From Tragulus kanchil (lineage: Eukaryota > Chordata > Mammalia > Artiodactyla > Tragulidae): DNA of 64,000 nt. The notes under the pieces are model-generated. The model searched no databases, was not told where the DNA came from, and was given only the letters and a program-made list of their open reading frames with translations. Location: contig JAIOJX010000024.1 in NCBI GenBank assembly GCA_022376925.1, positions 167,369,608 through 167,433,607 of the forward strand, written 5' to 3'. Position numbers and translations under genes: made by a program. The first letter of the stretch is position 1, and each line of letters starts with the position of its first letter. Below are positions 44,201 to 47,700 of the stretch, in pieces.

Positions 44201-46982
44201 TTAGCCAATGGAACATAAATAATAATTCAAACATCAGTGGTTGAAAGTAAAAAGTTGTACTATTTATAAACTTTACCTACTATAAAATTACTAATTTACC
44301 TGCTTCATATCTTTAAAGTCTTTGTGAGTTATAAATGCAATCAAGAGTTTCATATCATGTAATTCAGATCTGTTCCCTGAGGGATGAAACTAAAAGACAA
44401 AAGCACAAATTATGAAAACTTATGAATTGCTAGTGTATTTATAAAGTATAAATTATTCACTAAATACAAATATCTTTTTAAAGTTATAAAACAATGTTTC
44501 ACGTGTCCTTTCTTAATATTATAATAATTTAATATATTAAAAGGCTTCAAACTGGAATCTTTTTAACATAAACTTAAACCGATTTCGTACACACGCAAAT
44601 ACACCCCTAACATACCTTGTCTATTTTAAGAATGAAAAAGAAACAAAAATTTCCAATTAAATACCTATCATAACCAGAAGGTTTAAGAAATGCTACTATC
44701 AGATCATTCAAAACTCAGCCCCATAGCACAGGGAACTCCACGTAACGTTACGAGGCAGCCTGACTGAGGGGAGCTGGAGGAGAATGGGAACATGTGCATG
44801 TCTGGCTGAGACCCTCTGCTGTTCAGAATCTATCGCAACATTGTTAATCAGCTAAATCGACCCTAATACAAAACAAAAAGTTAAAAAAAACCCCAAACAA
44901 CGCAGCCCCTAAACCACACAGAAAGAAGGCAGTTCAATTCCTGTGAAATGTGACATCATGAGCTCAAGAGAAGCGATTGTAGTTTTATAACTTACTAAGA
45001 CACTGTCATTGGCAACCAACAAAGCTTCAGCACCTTCATCTTGTGCAATTCTGGCTTTTTCAAGATAATGGCAGGGTCCCCACTCCACCACAACTGCTTT
45101 GTTCTTTATTCCACCATGAGGAACGTCAGTACGGTTGCAGAGTGGTGTGTTAGTCAGATCCATCAAACTGGTGGAATTCTGGAAAGGAGACACATCTTTA
45201 CTATTAGACATACCATATTTCACCCTAAACACAAAGACAGAGTAGCAACATTGGTTTAATACAGGTGCTTTTAAGTTAGAAATATCTGATGACAATCAGG
45301 CTTTGAGGTAGGCATGTTTAAATTTTTTAACTTGGTTTTCTCATAAAGAAAAATACTTCAGCAAAAATAATAAATAATTACTTATCAATCATAATGCTAT
45401 AATTCGGTTACACGTGGAAACATTATAACCACTCATTCTCACCATTCAGCATATATTTTTTTAATCTTTTGGCCATAATCTATTGATCTTTTAATCATTT
45501 TTTTCCATCCATCTTTGTTCTTTGGCCCGTGTGGGCCTCTCATCGCAGCAGCCTCTGTTGTTGCAGAGCACCGGCTCTGGGCGCATGCGCTCCAGAGCTC
45601 CGGCTCGGTCATTGGACACATGGGTCCAGCCGCTCCGCGGCACGTGGGATCCTCCCAGGCCAGGGATCGAACCGGCGCCCCTTGCACTGCAAGGCGGTGT
45701 CCTTACCCACTGGACCACCAGGGAAGCCCCATTCAACATTTTTTTATAAATAAATGGATGCTGTGATTTACTTACTGCATTCTCTAGGGTACTTGGAAGA
45801 GGCGTCCACTGCGGGTTGTACCACATGCAGTAGTCCTGAGATGGTGAAGGTGTGCCATCTCCAGAGGCATGGAGGATTGCTTCCTGAGCAGCTGTCTAGG
45901 ACACAAACAAAAGTTTTCACAGCGGCAATGACTCAACTTGCCAAGAACTGAGGTATTTTATTAGAGCTGCTTATACACAGGTTTGACCATATTTCCTTAA
46001 GAGGTCAGGTCCTCCAATGAATTTCATCTTGTTTGAGGAAATGGCAAAACTGTACATGGTTGCCCAGAACATGCTCTTTAAGGAAGTCAGTTTCTTCAGG
46101 CCCTTGTTATAAGGGCCATATCCCAGGGAGGTTCAGCATTCACGTGCAGTTTTAGAATGCGGTCCCCACTCCACCACACTGCTTTGTTCTTTATTCCACC
46201 ATGAGGAACGTCAGTACGGTTGCAGAGTGGTGTGTTAGTCAGATCCATCAAACTGGTGGAATTCTGGAAAGGAGACACATCTTTACTATTAGACATACCA
46301 TATTTCACCCTAAACACAAAGACAGAGTAGCAACATTGGTTTAATACAGGTGCTTTTAAGTTAGAAATATCTGATGACAATCAGGCTTTGAGGTAGGCAT
46401 GTTTAAATTTTTTAACTTGGTTTTCTCATAAAGAGAAAAATACTTCAGCAAAAATAATAAATAATTACTTATCAATCATAATGCTATAATTCGGTTACAC
46501 GTGGAAACATTATAACCACTCATTCTCACCATTCAGCATATATTTTTTTAATCTTTTGGCCATAATCTATTGATCTTTTAATCATTTTTTTCCATCCATC
46601 TTTGTTCTTTGGCCCGTGTGGGCCTCTCATCGCAGCAGCCTCTGTTGTTGCAGAGCACCGGCTCTGGGCGCATGCGCTCCAGAGCTCCGGCTCGGTCATT
46701 GGACACATGGGTCCAGCCGCTCCGCGGCACGTGGGATCCTCCCAGGCCAGGGATCGAACCGGCGCCCCTTGCACTGCAAGGCGGTGTCCTTACCCACTGG
46801 ACCACCAGGGAAGCCCCATTCAACATTTTTTTATAAATAAATGGATGCTGTGATTTACTTACTGCATTCTCTAGGGTACTTGGAAGAGGCGTCCACTGCG
46901 GGTTGTACCACATGCAGTAGTCCTGAGATGGTGAAGGTGTGCCATCTCCAGAGGCATGGAGGATTGCTTCCTGAGCAGCTGT
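2136..46982 (-). CDS. SPPL2A: SPPL2A, signal peptide peptidase-like 2A (partial gene, exons 2-14)
   Basis: This is the span of the only recognisable host gene, read from high to low coordinates. Known for the family: SPPL2a is a nine-pass GxGD-type intramembrane aspartyl protease of late endosomes and lysosomes. It cleaves type II membrane stubs such as the CD74 N-terminal fragment and TNF. Seen here: exons 45776-45895, 44996-45178, 43175-43264, 41507-41640, 33584-33735, 21870-21966, 21361-21462, 20328-20409, 18358-18432, 10123-10179, 9336-9438, 5197-5271 and 2136-2296. They join in phase into 477 codons with no stop, and all have GT donors and AG acceptors. Exon 1 and the last exon (about 24 codons in human) are outside the window. 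Identification rests on recognising the protein by eye. Against my memory of the 520-residue human protein, the differences are three extra residues in exon 2, one extra in exon 6 and one fewer in exon 13. Several exons are repeated by the window-wide 1.1-kb duplications. Confidence 0.95.
2766..3102 (-). mobile_element. ART2-like tRNA-derived SINE, cut at a duplication junction
   Basis: This antisense element begins with (attt)n at 2770-2788 and runs through the body to the B-box region near 3040-3060. It stops at 'ccactgagc' near 3102, just before its head should end. The loss coincides with the R1 junction, so truncation is part of the duplication rather than transposition. Confidence 0.75.
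3260..3420 (-). CDS. SPPL2A: SPPL2A exon 14, second copy
   Basis: This appears identical to 2136-2296, with the same splice signals, 1124 bp further on. Two adjacent copies of a penultimate exon would duplicate TM8 and TM9 if both were spliced in. The length is not a multiple of three, so joining both would also shift the frame. It is more likely an assembly duplicate. Confidence 0.8.
3886..4237 (-). mobile_element. ART2-like tRNA-derived SINE, complete copy
   Basis: This is the intact version of the element cut at 3102. The antisense body starts at an (attt)n tract near 3898, and the head ends in ctaccagggaagcccc at 4223-4237. Confidence 0.78.
4238..4856. other. Intron sequence, nothing identified
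   Basis: This AT-rich part of intron 13 has no exon, no recognisable SINE or LINE and no long open frame. Confidence 0.45.
5197..5271 (-). CDS. SPPL2A: SPPL2A exon 13
   Basis: This 75-nt exon has acceptor AG at 5272-5273 preceded by a run of T on the coding strand, and a gtaaat donor at 5191-5196. It starts by completing Gly and ends in the first base of Ala. It encodes [12 protein letters not shown] and then a lumenal turn and the start of TM8. The [10 protein letters not shown] stretch directly follows the catalytic GFGD helix of exon 12. It has one residue fewer than the human exon as I remember it (single Ile-Tyr-Tyr step). A second copy is at 6391-6465. Confidence 0.93.
5640..6049. other. 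Unassigned CpG-retaining intronic segment, present three times
   Basis: This stretch is less AT-rich than its surroundings and keeps several CpGs. It is seen at 5640-6049, 6830-7243 and 8015-8404 because R2 and R3 overlap it. Its forward ORF is 97 codons in the full copies (7068-7361 and 8228-8521); the first copy is cut at the R2 junction. The ORF matches nothing I know and has no convincing splice context in SPPL2A orientation. It may be an old unrecognised repeat. Confidence 0.4.
6391..6465 (-). CDS. SPPL2A: SPPL2A exon 13, second copy
   Basis: This appears identical to 5197-5271 with both splice signals, 1194 bp away inside duplication R2. The 75-nt length would keep frame if both were spliced, but duplication of the core sequence after GFGD is not expected to give a working protease. 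It is probably an assembly duplicate. Confidence 0.8.
7583..7757 (-). mobile_element. CHR-type SINE with internal deletion
   Basis: The antisense element has an (attt)n tract at 7590-7610, the body and a head ending gcccaccagggaagc at 7740-7755. The region between the gcctctgttgtc block and the head is missing, so much of the A- and B-box part is lost. Its duplicate is at 8743-8917. Confidence 0.75.
7846..7942 (+). mobile_element. CHR-type SINE head, cut at junction R3
   Basis: An intact head with A- and B-boxes ends at the duplication breakpoint. The complete version of the same insertion is at 9006-9310. Confidence 0.75.
8743..8917 (-). mobile_element. CHR-type SINE with internal deletion, second copy
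   Basis: This is the R3 duplicate of 7583-7757. It faces the plus-strand SINE at 9006-9310 head to head, with an 88-nt spacer. Confidence 0.75.
9006..9310 (+). mobile_element. CHR-type SINE, full length, beside exon 12 donor
   Basis: Head, body and C-rich tail are complete. A 16-bp target-site duplication (caaactgttacaaaca) lies at 8990-9005 and 9311-9326. In SPPL2A orientation the element begins about 25 nt beyond the exon 12 5' splice site, so the insertion landed very close to the donor without destroying it. Confidence 0.85.
9336..9438 (-). CDS. SPPL2A: SPPL2A exon 12 (TM7, catalytic GFGD)
   Basis: This 103-nt exon has acceptor AG at 9439-9440 and a gtaat donor at 9331-9335. It starts in phase 0 with [10 protein letters not shown] and ends [11 protein letters not shown] plus the first base of Gly. 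GFGD is the GxGD motif carrying the second catalytic aspartate of the family, in TM7. The sequence just before it ([14 protein letters not shown]) differs noticeably from human and mouse as I remember them, at unchanged length. The branch and pyrimidine tract upstream is a (CT)n/(GTT)n-like microsatellite at 9447-9482. Confidence 0.95.
9447..9482. repeat. Microsatellite forming the exon 12 polypyrimidine tract
   Basis: The plus strand reads (caa)n followed by A8 and (ga)n. On the coding strand this becomes (tc)n, T8, (gtt)n and then the acceptor attacag. Length variation here could alter exon 12 acceptor strength. Confidence 0.8.
9876..9929 (-). CDS. SPPL2A: Candidate alternative SPPL2A exon 11b
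   Basis: This 54-nt segment has acceptor AG at 9930-9931 and a gtaag donor at 9871-9875. It is open in the phase set by exons 10 and 12, encoding [18 protein letters not shown]. It matches exon 11 in its starting Asn, its Val-Glu core, an Ala, a Pro and its terminal Glu-Lys. It sits 193 nt downstream of exon 11 in the transcript. My recollection of the 520-residue human protein has no such segment. It could be a mutually exclusive exon, a cassette, or a decayed exon duplicate. It would change the loop between the two catalytic helices (YD and GFGD). Evidence is sequence only. Confidence 0.6.
10123..10179 (-). CDS. SPPL2A: SPPL2A exon 11
   Basis: The 57-nt exon has acceptor AG at 10180-10181 and a gtagg donor at 10118-10122. 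It encodes [19 protein letters not shown], in phase 0 at both ends. It forms the loop between the YD helix (TM6, exon 10) and the GFGD helix (TM7, exon 12). It is nearly identical to human as I recall it. A second copy lies at 11247-11303, and a related 54-nt exon candidate is at 9876-9929. Confidence 0.95.
11247..11303 (-). CDS. SPPL2A: SPPL2A exon 11, second copy
   Basis: This appears identical to 10123-10179 with its splice signals, 1124 bp upstream in transcript order, inside duplication R4. Because 57 is a multiple of three, inclusion of both would keep frame and double the loop. I still regard it as a probable assembly duplicate. Confidence 0.8.
11851..14036 (+). repeat. Direct tandem duplication R5 (about 1.1 kb)
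   Basis: Block 11851-12939 recurs at 12950-14036. Since 11851-12186 is itself the second copy in R4, the stretch beginning at 10727 is present three times (10727, 11851 and 12950). Small differences sit near copy ends, such as around 11998 and 12959. The interval is intron 10 and contains no exon or recognised transposon. Confidence 0.92.
12306..12338. repeat. Short perfect inverted repeat (13-bp stem, 7-nt loop)
   Basis: tcctcatgttaag at 12306-12318 is the reverse complement of the segment ending at 12338. It recurs once through R5 near 13403. No function is implied; a chance intronic palindrome is possible. Confidence 0.7.
13712..15935 (+). repeat. Direct tandem duplication R6 (about 1.1 kb)
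   Basis: Block 13712-14817 recurs at 14831-15935, with an offset near 1118. The first copy ends inside a SINE, which continues in the second. The remaining sequence is intron 10 with no other recognised element. Confidence 0.92.
14594..14817 (+). mobile_element. CHR-type SINE, cut at junction R6
   Basis: Head and body are present to 'acggatg' at 14817, then the sequence jumps at the duplication junction. The tail is missing. The complete versions are at 15712-16032 and 16833-17153. Confidence 0.8.
15712..16032 (+). mobile_element. CHR-type SINE, full length with TSD
   Basis: This complete element ends in (aaat)n. A 15-bp target-site duplication (aaagagtaaagaact) lies at 15697-15711 and 16033-16047. 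This fixes the exact element ends and confirms retroposition. Confidence 0.88.
16180..16335 (+). mobile_element. L1 3' end fragment
   Basis: This resembles the terminal part of bovine-type L1 (gagcccctgc...cacctgaaaccatcacagagctgttaa...accccaat). It is decayed. Its duplicate lies at about 17303-17456. Confidence 0.6.
16833..17153 (+). mobile_element. CHR-type SINE, R7 copy
   Basis: This is the same insertion as 15712-16032, including the flanking TSD. It differs at a few positions in the head (acactgtctt against acgccgcctt). Confidence 0.85.
17303..17456 (+). mobile_element. L1 3' end fragment, R7 copy
   Basis: This is the duplicate of 16180-16335 in the second half of R7. Confidence 0.55.
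18358..18432 (-). CDS. SPPL2A: SPPL2A exon 10 (TM6, catalytic YD)
   Basis: The 75-nt exon has acceptor AG at 18433-18434 and a gtatgat donor at 18351-18357. Both ends are phase 0. It encodes [22 protein letters not shown] followed by ITK, in one hydrophobic helix. The Tyr-Asp pair is the first catalytic aspartate motif of the SPP/presenilin family. A second copy is at 19446-19520. Confidence 0.95.
19446..19520 (-). CDS. SPPL2A: SPPL2A exon 10, second copy
   Basis: This appears identical to 18358-18432 with both splice sites, 1088 bp away in R8. Using both would keep frame but duplicate the catalytic helix. It is most likely an assembly duplicate. Confidence 0.8.
19668..19916 (-). mobile_element. 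CHR-type SINE, subfamily with short tail
   Basis: The antisense head ends in accaccacggaagtcc at 19901-19916. Its 3' end is the tract cctctaagtcatcattcatt near 19675-19695 instead of the C-rich (aaat)n tail of most copies. It shares this tail with 30646-30892 and 59732-59980. Confidence 0.78.
20060..20290 (+). mobile_element. Probable L1M-type 3' end
   Basis: The terminal aaattatacctta-ataaagttgtttt pattern near 20260-20285 resembles the 3' end of old mammalian L1. The upstream part is weakly matched. The call is by eye only. Confidence 0.4.
20328..20409 (-). CDS. SPPL2A: SPPL2A exon 9
   Basis: This 82-nt exon has acceptor AG at 20410-20411 and a gtaaag donor at 20322-20327. It completes the Arg codon begun in exon 8, then encodes [19 protein letters not shown] and TLKLPNFK, ending in phase 0. 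It covers transmembrane segment 5 and the short link to the catalytic TM6. It is single-copy in the window and lies 0.95 kb from exon 8. Confidence 0.95.
20410..21360. other. Intron 8, nothing identified
   Basis: This is AT-rich unique sequence between exons 9 and 8. No recognisable transposon or open frame of interest was seen. Confidence 0.5.
21361..21462 (-). CDS. SPPL2A: SPPL2A exon 8
   Basis: This 102-nt exon has acceptor AG at 21463-21464 and a gtatg donor at 21356-21360. It completes Thr from exon 7, then encodes a short basic loop ([12 protein letters not shown]), TM4 ([17 protein letters not shown]) and RNEDR, the last codon split into exon 9. It is single-copy. Confidence 0.95.
21870..21966 (-). 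CDS. SPPL2A: SPPL2A exon 7
   Basis: This 97-nt exon has acceptor AG at 21967-21968 and a gtatg donor at 21865-21869. It completes Val from exon 6, then encodes [19 protein letters not shown] (TM3) followed by [12 protein letters not shown] and a split Thr. The second copy is at 22993-23089. Confidence 0.95.
22198..22703 (-). mobile_element. L1 3' UTR, antisense, cut at junction R9
   Basis: T-rich start near 22200, then the bovine L1 3' UTR in antisense (agttgatttacaat and ttagtttcaggt motifs, repeated within the stretch). It stops at the R9 breakpoint and resumes complete at 23321. Confidence 0.7.
22993..23089 (-). CDS. SPPL2A: SPPL2A exon 7, second copy
   Basis: This appears identical to 21870-21966, 1123 bp away in R9. 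Its length of 97 nt would shift the reading frame if both copies were spliced. It is most likely an assembly duplicate. Confidence 0.8.
23321..24235 (-). mobile_element. L1 3' half, antisense, interrupted by BovB
   Basis: This is continuous antisense L1: 3' UTR to about 23830, then the ORF2 3' end with the typical tttccataatggctgccccaattt region near 24130-24150. At about 24235 the L1 breaks, and it resumes at 27841 with ctggcaggtgtgaaatgaaacc, the next expected L1 sequence. The intervening BovB therefore inserted into it. Confidence 0.75.
23690..25859 (+). repeat. Direct tandem duplication R10 (about 1.07 kb)
   Basis: Block 23690-24756 recurs at 24795-25859, with an offset of 1103-1105. Filler 24757-24794 (38 nt) resembles nothing nearby. 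The unit spans the L1/BovB boundary, so that boundary occurs twice. A 137-bp part is also present a third time at 22567-22703 through R9. Confidence 0.92.
24236..27840 (+). mobile_element. BovB (RTE) LINE, degenerate, sense
   Basis: The order is recognisable: end of the endonuclease region near 24280-24420, the linker (ORF of 106 codons at 24423-24743, repeated at 25526-25846), reverse transcriptase at 26149-26736 (195 codons, with fingers and palm, ending [18 protein letters not shown]), a shifted CADD catalytic box at 26802-26813, and the RT C-terminal part from 27245. It ends ctgagcaactaaatttt at 27820-27837. BovB is a non-LTR retrotransposon known to have moved horizontally between squamates and ruminants. 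This copy is broken by frameshifts, a nested L1 piece and R10, so it cannot be active. Confidence 0.85.
26925..27225 (+). mobile_element. L1 ORF1 coiled-coil fragment nested in BovB
   Basis: The plus frame reads L1 ORF1-like heptads ([20 protein letters not shown] and later SRVSEAEE, then REDRMVEIT). It breaks off where BovB resumes with gtcattcagtcccattac at 27232. There is one in-frame stop after SEAEE. It is either an insertion into BovB or template switching during retroposition. Confidence 0.65.
27841..28301 (-). mobile_element. L1, antisense continuation, with Bov-tA inside
   Basis: This L1 ORF2 3' region continues from 24235. A Bov-tA SINE interrupts it at 28011-28190. The L1 then goes on with ttgttggttgcatcttttgcaaat near 28238-28265 until the R11 cut. 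Confidence 0.7.
28011..28190 (+). mobile_element. Bov-tA SINE
   Basis: The tRNA-Glu-like head (ggtggctcagatggtaaagaatctgcc pattern, B-box gggttcgatctc near 28062) is joined to a BovB-derived body (cattctagtattcttgcctgg and ggttggacac). This head-body fusion defines ruminant Bov-tA. Its R11 duplicate is at 29085-29264. Confidence 0.9.
28918..29484 (-). mobile_element. L1, antisense, second copy through to SINE insertion
   Basis: The L1 continues past the end of R11 (29376) with typical aagcctgtaaatttgattagctcc sequence and reaches 29484, where a CHR-type SINE is inserted. L1 resumes after the SINE at 29817 for a short distance (to about 29860). Confidence 0.7.
29085..29264 (+). mobile_element. 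Bov-tA SINE, R11 copy
   Basis: This is the duplicate of 28011-28190 at an offset of 1074, with one extra T in the preceding homopolymer. Confidence 0.88.
29485..29816 (+). mobile_element. CHR-type SINE inserted in L1
   Basis: This complete element has a 14-bp TSD (aagaaaatattgcc) at 29471-29484 and 29817-29830. Host L1 sequence continues on both sides, so this SINE is younger than the L1. Confidence 0.9.
29960..30288 (+). mobile_element. CHR-type SINE, full length
   Basis: This complete element shares the same subfamily tail as 29485-29816. A probable TSD (aaaaagctt) lies before 29954 and after 30288. It is only 143 bp from the previous copy and in the same orientation. Confidence 0.82.
30646..30892 (-). 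mobile_element. CHR-type SINE, short-tail subfamily
   Basis: The antisense head ends ccaccagggaagccc at 30878-30892. The 3' end is the cctctaagtcatcattta tract at 30649-30666. Confidence 0.78.
30893..31230. other. Intron 6 sequence, nothing identified
   Basis: This is a unique-looking stretch between a SINE and duplication R12. Confidence 0.45.
31231..33382 (+). repeat. Direct tandem duplication R12 (about 1.08 kb)
   Basis: Block 31231-32305 recurs at 32309-33382, with an offset of 1077-1078 and only 3 nt of filler. It is wholly intronic and holds no recognised transposon or exon, so the duplication is independent of mobile elements. Confidence 0.94.
31912..31929. repeat. 18-bp perfect palindrome
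   Basis: aacggcaaatttgccgtt is self-complementary, centred on AATT. R12 repeats it near 32990. It could be a dimeric factor site or chance. Confidence 0.6.
33584..33735 (-). CDS. SPPL2A: SPPL2A exon 6 (TM2)
   Basis: This 152-nt exon has acceptor AG at 33736-33737 and a gtaag donor at 33579-33583. It completes Leu from exon 5, then encodes a short loop ([20 protein letters not shown]), which is one residue longer than human as I recall and has a run of alanines. [19 protein letters not shown] (TM2) and LYFFYKYL follow, with the next Val split into exon 7. It is single-copy; introns of about 11.6 kb and 7.8 kb flank it as assembled. Confidence 0.95.
33736..34375. other. Intron 5 sequence, nothing identified
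   Basis: This is AT-rich sequence upstream (in transcript sense) of exon 6. No element was recognised. Confidence 0.45.
34571..34870 (+). mobile_element. ART2-like tRNA-derived SINE, head-deleted
   Basis: It begins ggggcttccctgg but lacks the A-box segment. The B-box gttcgatccc is near 34593. The body has the 'cctgtgctctagag' and 'agaagcctgctcacct' blocks, then (aaat)n at 34858-34870. Its R13 duplicate is at about 35679-35978. Confidence 0.8.
35111..35412 (+). mobile_element. CHR-type SINE
   Basis: Full-length element with a C-rich tail. It is followed without a gap by another SINE head at 35417. Its R13 duplicate is at about 36219-36520. Confidence 0.82.
36219..36520 (+). mobile_element. 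CHR-type SINE, R13 copy
   Basis: Same element as 35111-35412, 1108 bp on. Confidence 0.82.
36525..36866 (+). mobile_element. ART2-like tRNA-derived SINE, complete
   Basis: This is the complete version of the element cut at 35472. It has A- and B-boxes, the ART2-type body and an (aaat)n/A-rich tail, and it follows the preceding SINE tail directly. Confidence 0.82.
36927..37262 (+). mobile_element. CHR-type SINE
   Basis: Complete element ending in (aaat)n and a 14-A run. It is one of a cluster of same-strand SINEs at 34571-37740. Confidence 0.82.
37318..37438 (-). mobile_element. Bov-tA/BovA fragment, antisense
   Basis: It carries the antisense BovB-derived body (gtgctcagtcatgtctgcttc and ccaggcaagaatactggagc near 37390-37412). 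The tRNA-like head is not seen. Confidence 0.75.
37466..37740 (+). mobile_element. CHR-type SINE with TSD
   Basis: The element is flanked by aagagaacat near 37455 and again near 37744. The tail is shortened. Confidence 0.82.
37935..38450 (-). mobile_element. L1 3' UTR / ORF2 end, antisense
   Basis: The ttagtttcaggtgtatggca and aaaatgatcaccacagtaag patterns at 37970-38055 are typical antisense L1. They are followed by the accacc-aatctgacctctgc region near 38268. Confidence 0.65.
38822..38989 (-). mobile_element. Short ART2-like SINE, antisense
   Basis: A T-run and (attt)n lead into a truncated body, with the head ending gagccacaagggaagccc at 38971-38989. Its R14 duplicate is at about 39928-40095. 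Confidence 0.78.
39003..39273 (-). mobile_element. CHR-type SINE, antisense, inserted at the same target
   Basis: The antisense CHR body and head end gaccacaagagaagccc at 39255-39271. The target motif tatctgaattttt occurs before the first SINE (38809), between the two (38990) and, slightly altered, after the second (39274). Its R14 duplicate is at about 40109-40379. Confidence 0.82.
39928..40095 (-). mobile_element. Short ART2-like SINE, R14 copy
   Basis: Duplicate of 38822-38989. Confidence 0.78.
40109..40379 (-). mobile_element. CHR-type SINE, R14 copy
   Basis: Duplicate of 39003-39273. Confidence 0.8.
41507..41640 (-). CDS. SPPL2A: SPPL2A exon 5 (TM1)
   Basis: This 134-nt exon has acceptor AG at 41641-41642 and a gtaagc donor at 41501-41506. 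It encodes [14 protein letters not shown], which includes an Asn-Ile-Thr glycosylation sequon, then [19 protein letters not shown] as TM1 and GYWSGQIE, with Leu split into exon 6. It joins the lumenal PA-type domain to the membrane core. The second copy is at 42573-42706. Confidence 0.95.
42573..42706 (-). CDS. SPPL2A: SPPL2A exon 5, second copy
   Basis: This appears identical to 41507-41640 with its splice signals, 1066 bp away in R15. The length of 134 nt would shift frame if both were used. It is most likely an assembly duplicate. Confidence 0.8.
43175..43264 (-). CDS. SPPL2A: SPPL2A exon 4
   Basis: The 90-nt exon has acceptor AG at 43265-43266 and a gtaaat donor upstream of 43175. Both ends are phase 0. 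It encodes [19 protein letters not shown] followed by [11 protein letters not shown], the end of the lumenal PA-like domain, with an Asn-Arg-Ser sequon. A second copy is at 44300-44389. Confidence 0.95.
43565..43770 (+). mobile_element. L1 3' end, sense
   Basis: The atagcacagggaactccacg motif near 43600 starts a terminal bovine-type L1 pattern that ends with aataca-aaacaaaaagtt. The R16 duplicate is at 44690-44895. Confidence 0.65.
43873..44054 (-). pseudogene. SPPL2A: SPPL2A exon 3, copy with 1-base deletion
   Basis: This matches 44996-45178 with both splice sites but is 182 nt instead of 183. A T is missing between 44006 and 44007 (plus strand gtcagacgg against gtcagtacgg). The deletion breaks the frame near the N-terminal part of the exon, so this copy cannot encode the domain. 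It lies 9 nt downstream of nothing functional and 60 nt from junction R16 (44114/44115), so a sequencing error near a fragment end is the simplest explanation. Confidence 0.85.
44300..44389 (-). CDS. SPPL2A: SPPL2A exon 4, second copy
   Basis: This appears identical to 43175-43264 with its splice signals, 1125 bp upstream in transcript order. In the assembled order it falls between two copies of exon 3. It is intact in itself. Confidence 0.8.
44690..44895 (+). mobile_element. L1 3' end, R16 copy
   Basis: Duplicate of 43565-43770. Confidence 0.62.
44996..45178 (-). CDS. SPPL2A: SPPL2A exon 3 (PA-type lumenal domain)
   Basis: This 183-nt exon has acceptor AG at 45179-45180 and a gtaag donor at 44991-44995, phase 0 at both ends. 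It encodes 61 residues, the same number as in human as I recall, beginning [15 protein letters not shown] and ending LLVANDSVL. It includes the [20 protein letters not shown] core of the protease-associated (PA) domain. Sequons NST, NRT and NDS fit a glycosylated lumenal domain. This is the intact copy; a frameshifted one is at 43873-44054 and a partial one at 46161-46263. Confidence 0.95.
45455..45730 (-). mobile_element. CHR-type SINE, in sense with SPPL2A
   Basis: The antisense (plus-strand view) body ends with head ggaccaccagggaagcccc at 45712-45730. It lies about 45 nt from the exon 2 donor in intron 2. Its R17 duplicate is at 46542-46817. Confidence 0.82.
45776..45895 (-). CDS. SPPL2A: SPPL2A exon 2
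   Basis: This 120-nt exon has acceptor AG at 45896-45897 and a gtaag donor at 45771-45775. It encodes 40 residues: [11 protein letters not shown] (end of signal peptide and mature N terminus), a Ser/Pro-rich insertion (GDGTPSPSQ, about three residues longer than human as I recall), [21 protein letters not shown] second AG four bases inside could serve as an alternative acceptor, but the choice made keeps the frame with exon 3. The second copy is at 46863-46982. Confidence 0.93.
46161..46263 (-). pseudogene. SPPL2A: SPPL2A exon 3, 5' part only
   Basis: This holds the acceptor side of exon 3 (AG at 46264-46265) and about 103 nt of coding sequence, then ends at the R17 junction without a donor. 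One A is missing in the ccaccacaactg stretch near 46176-46180, close to the break. Confidence 0.88.
46542..46817 (-). mobile_element. CHR-type SINE, R17 copy
   Basis: Duplicate of 45455-45730. Confidence 0.82.
46863..46982 (-). CDS. SPPL2A: SPPL2A exon 2, second copy
   Basis: This appears identical to 45776-45895 with both splice sites, 1087 bp upstream in transcript order. The length of 120 nt keeps frame, but inclusion of both would repeat the mature N terminus. It is most likely an assembly duplicate. Confidence 0.8.
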
Positions 46983-47404
46983 CTAGGACACAAACAAAAG
47001 TTTTCACAGCGGCAATGACTCAACTTGCCAAGAACTGAGGTATTTTATTAGAGCTGCTTATACACAGGTTTGACCATATTTCCTTAAGAGGTCAGGTCCT
47101 CCAATGAATTTCATCTTGTTTGAGGAAATGGCAAAACTGTACATGGTTGCCCAGAACATGCTCTTTAAGGAAGTCAGTTTCTTCAGGCCCTTGTTATAAG
47201 GGCCATATCCCAGGGAGGAATCTTGTTAGGATGCTATAATTTCAACACTCCCTTCACATCTTGAAACTACTTTCCAATCTCTTAAGAGTTATTATTCCAT
47301 TACTCATATTCTATAAAAGACAATGCACCGCACCTGAAACCTCTTAACCTATTTTACCTTCCATATTCTATGAGTTATTAGGGTAAACTTCTTTAAAAAA
47401 AAAA

Positions 47405-47700
47405 AAAAAAAAAAAACCCTATGTATTTATTTGTTTTTGCTGGGCTGGCTCTTTGCTGCTGTGCGGGCTTTCCTGCAGCTGTGGCGAGCCAGAGCGCCCT
47501 CGAGGTGCGGTGTGTAGGCGTCTCCTTGCAGTGGTGTCTCCTGTTGCACAGCACGAGCTCTAGGGCACGCAGGCTTTAGCAGCTGTGGCATGTGGGCTCA
47601 GCAGTCGTGGCCCTGGGCTTAGAGCACAGGCTTAGCTGCTCTGTGGCATGGGGGATCTTCCTGGATCAGGGAGTGACCATGTATCTCCTGCACTGTAGGG
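47405..47700 (-). mobile_element. ART2-like tRNA-derived SINE, antisense, old
   Basis: An A-run at 47395-47416 precedes tatttatttgtttttgctgg, and the body has the ttagctgctctgtggcatg block. The head is incomplete, ending near ctcctgcactg. It is more diverged than the CHR-type copies. Confidence 0.72.

Larger units (their letters stand above)
42990..45239 (+). repeat. Direct tandem duplication R16 (1125 bp), abutting
   Basis: Block 42990-44114 recurs at 44115-45239 with an offset of 1125 and no filler. Each half carries exon 4 and exon 3, so the transcript order becomes 3-4-3-4. Small differences include a 1-base deletion in exon 3 of the first half and changes near 43526 against 44650. Confidence 0.95.
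45075..47218 (+). repeat. Direct tandem duplication R17 (about 1.06 kb)
   Basis: Block 45075-46131 recurs at 46161-47218, with an offset of 1086-1087. It contains part of exon 3, a SINE and exon 2. Filler 46132-46160 (29 nt) is unrelated to either flank. Confidence 0.94.
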
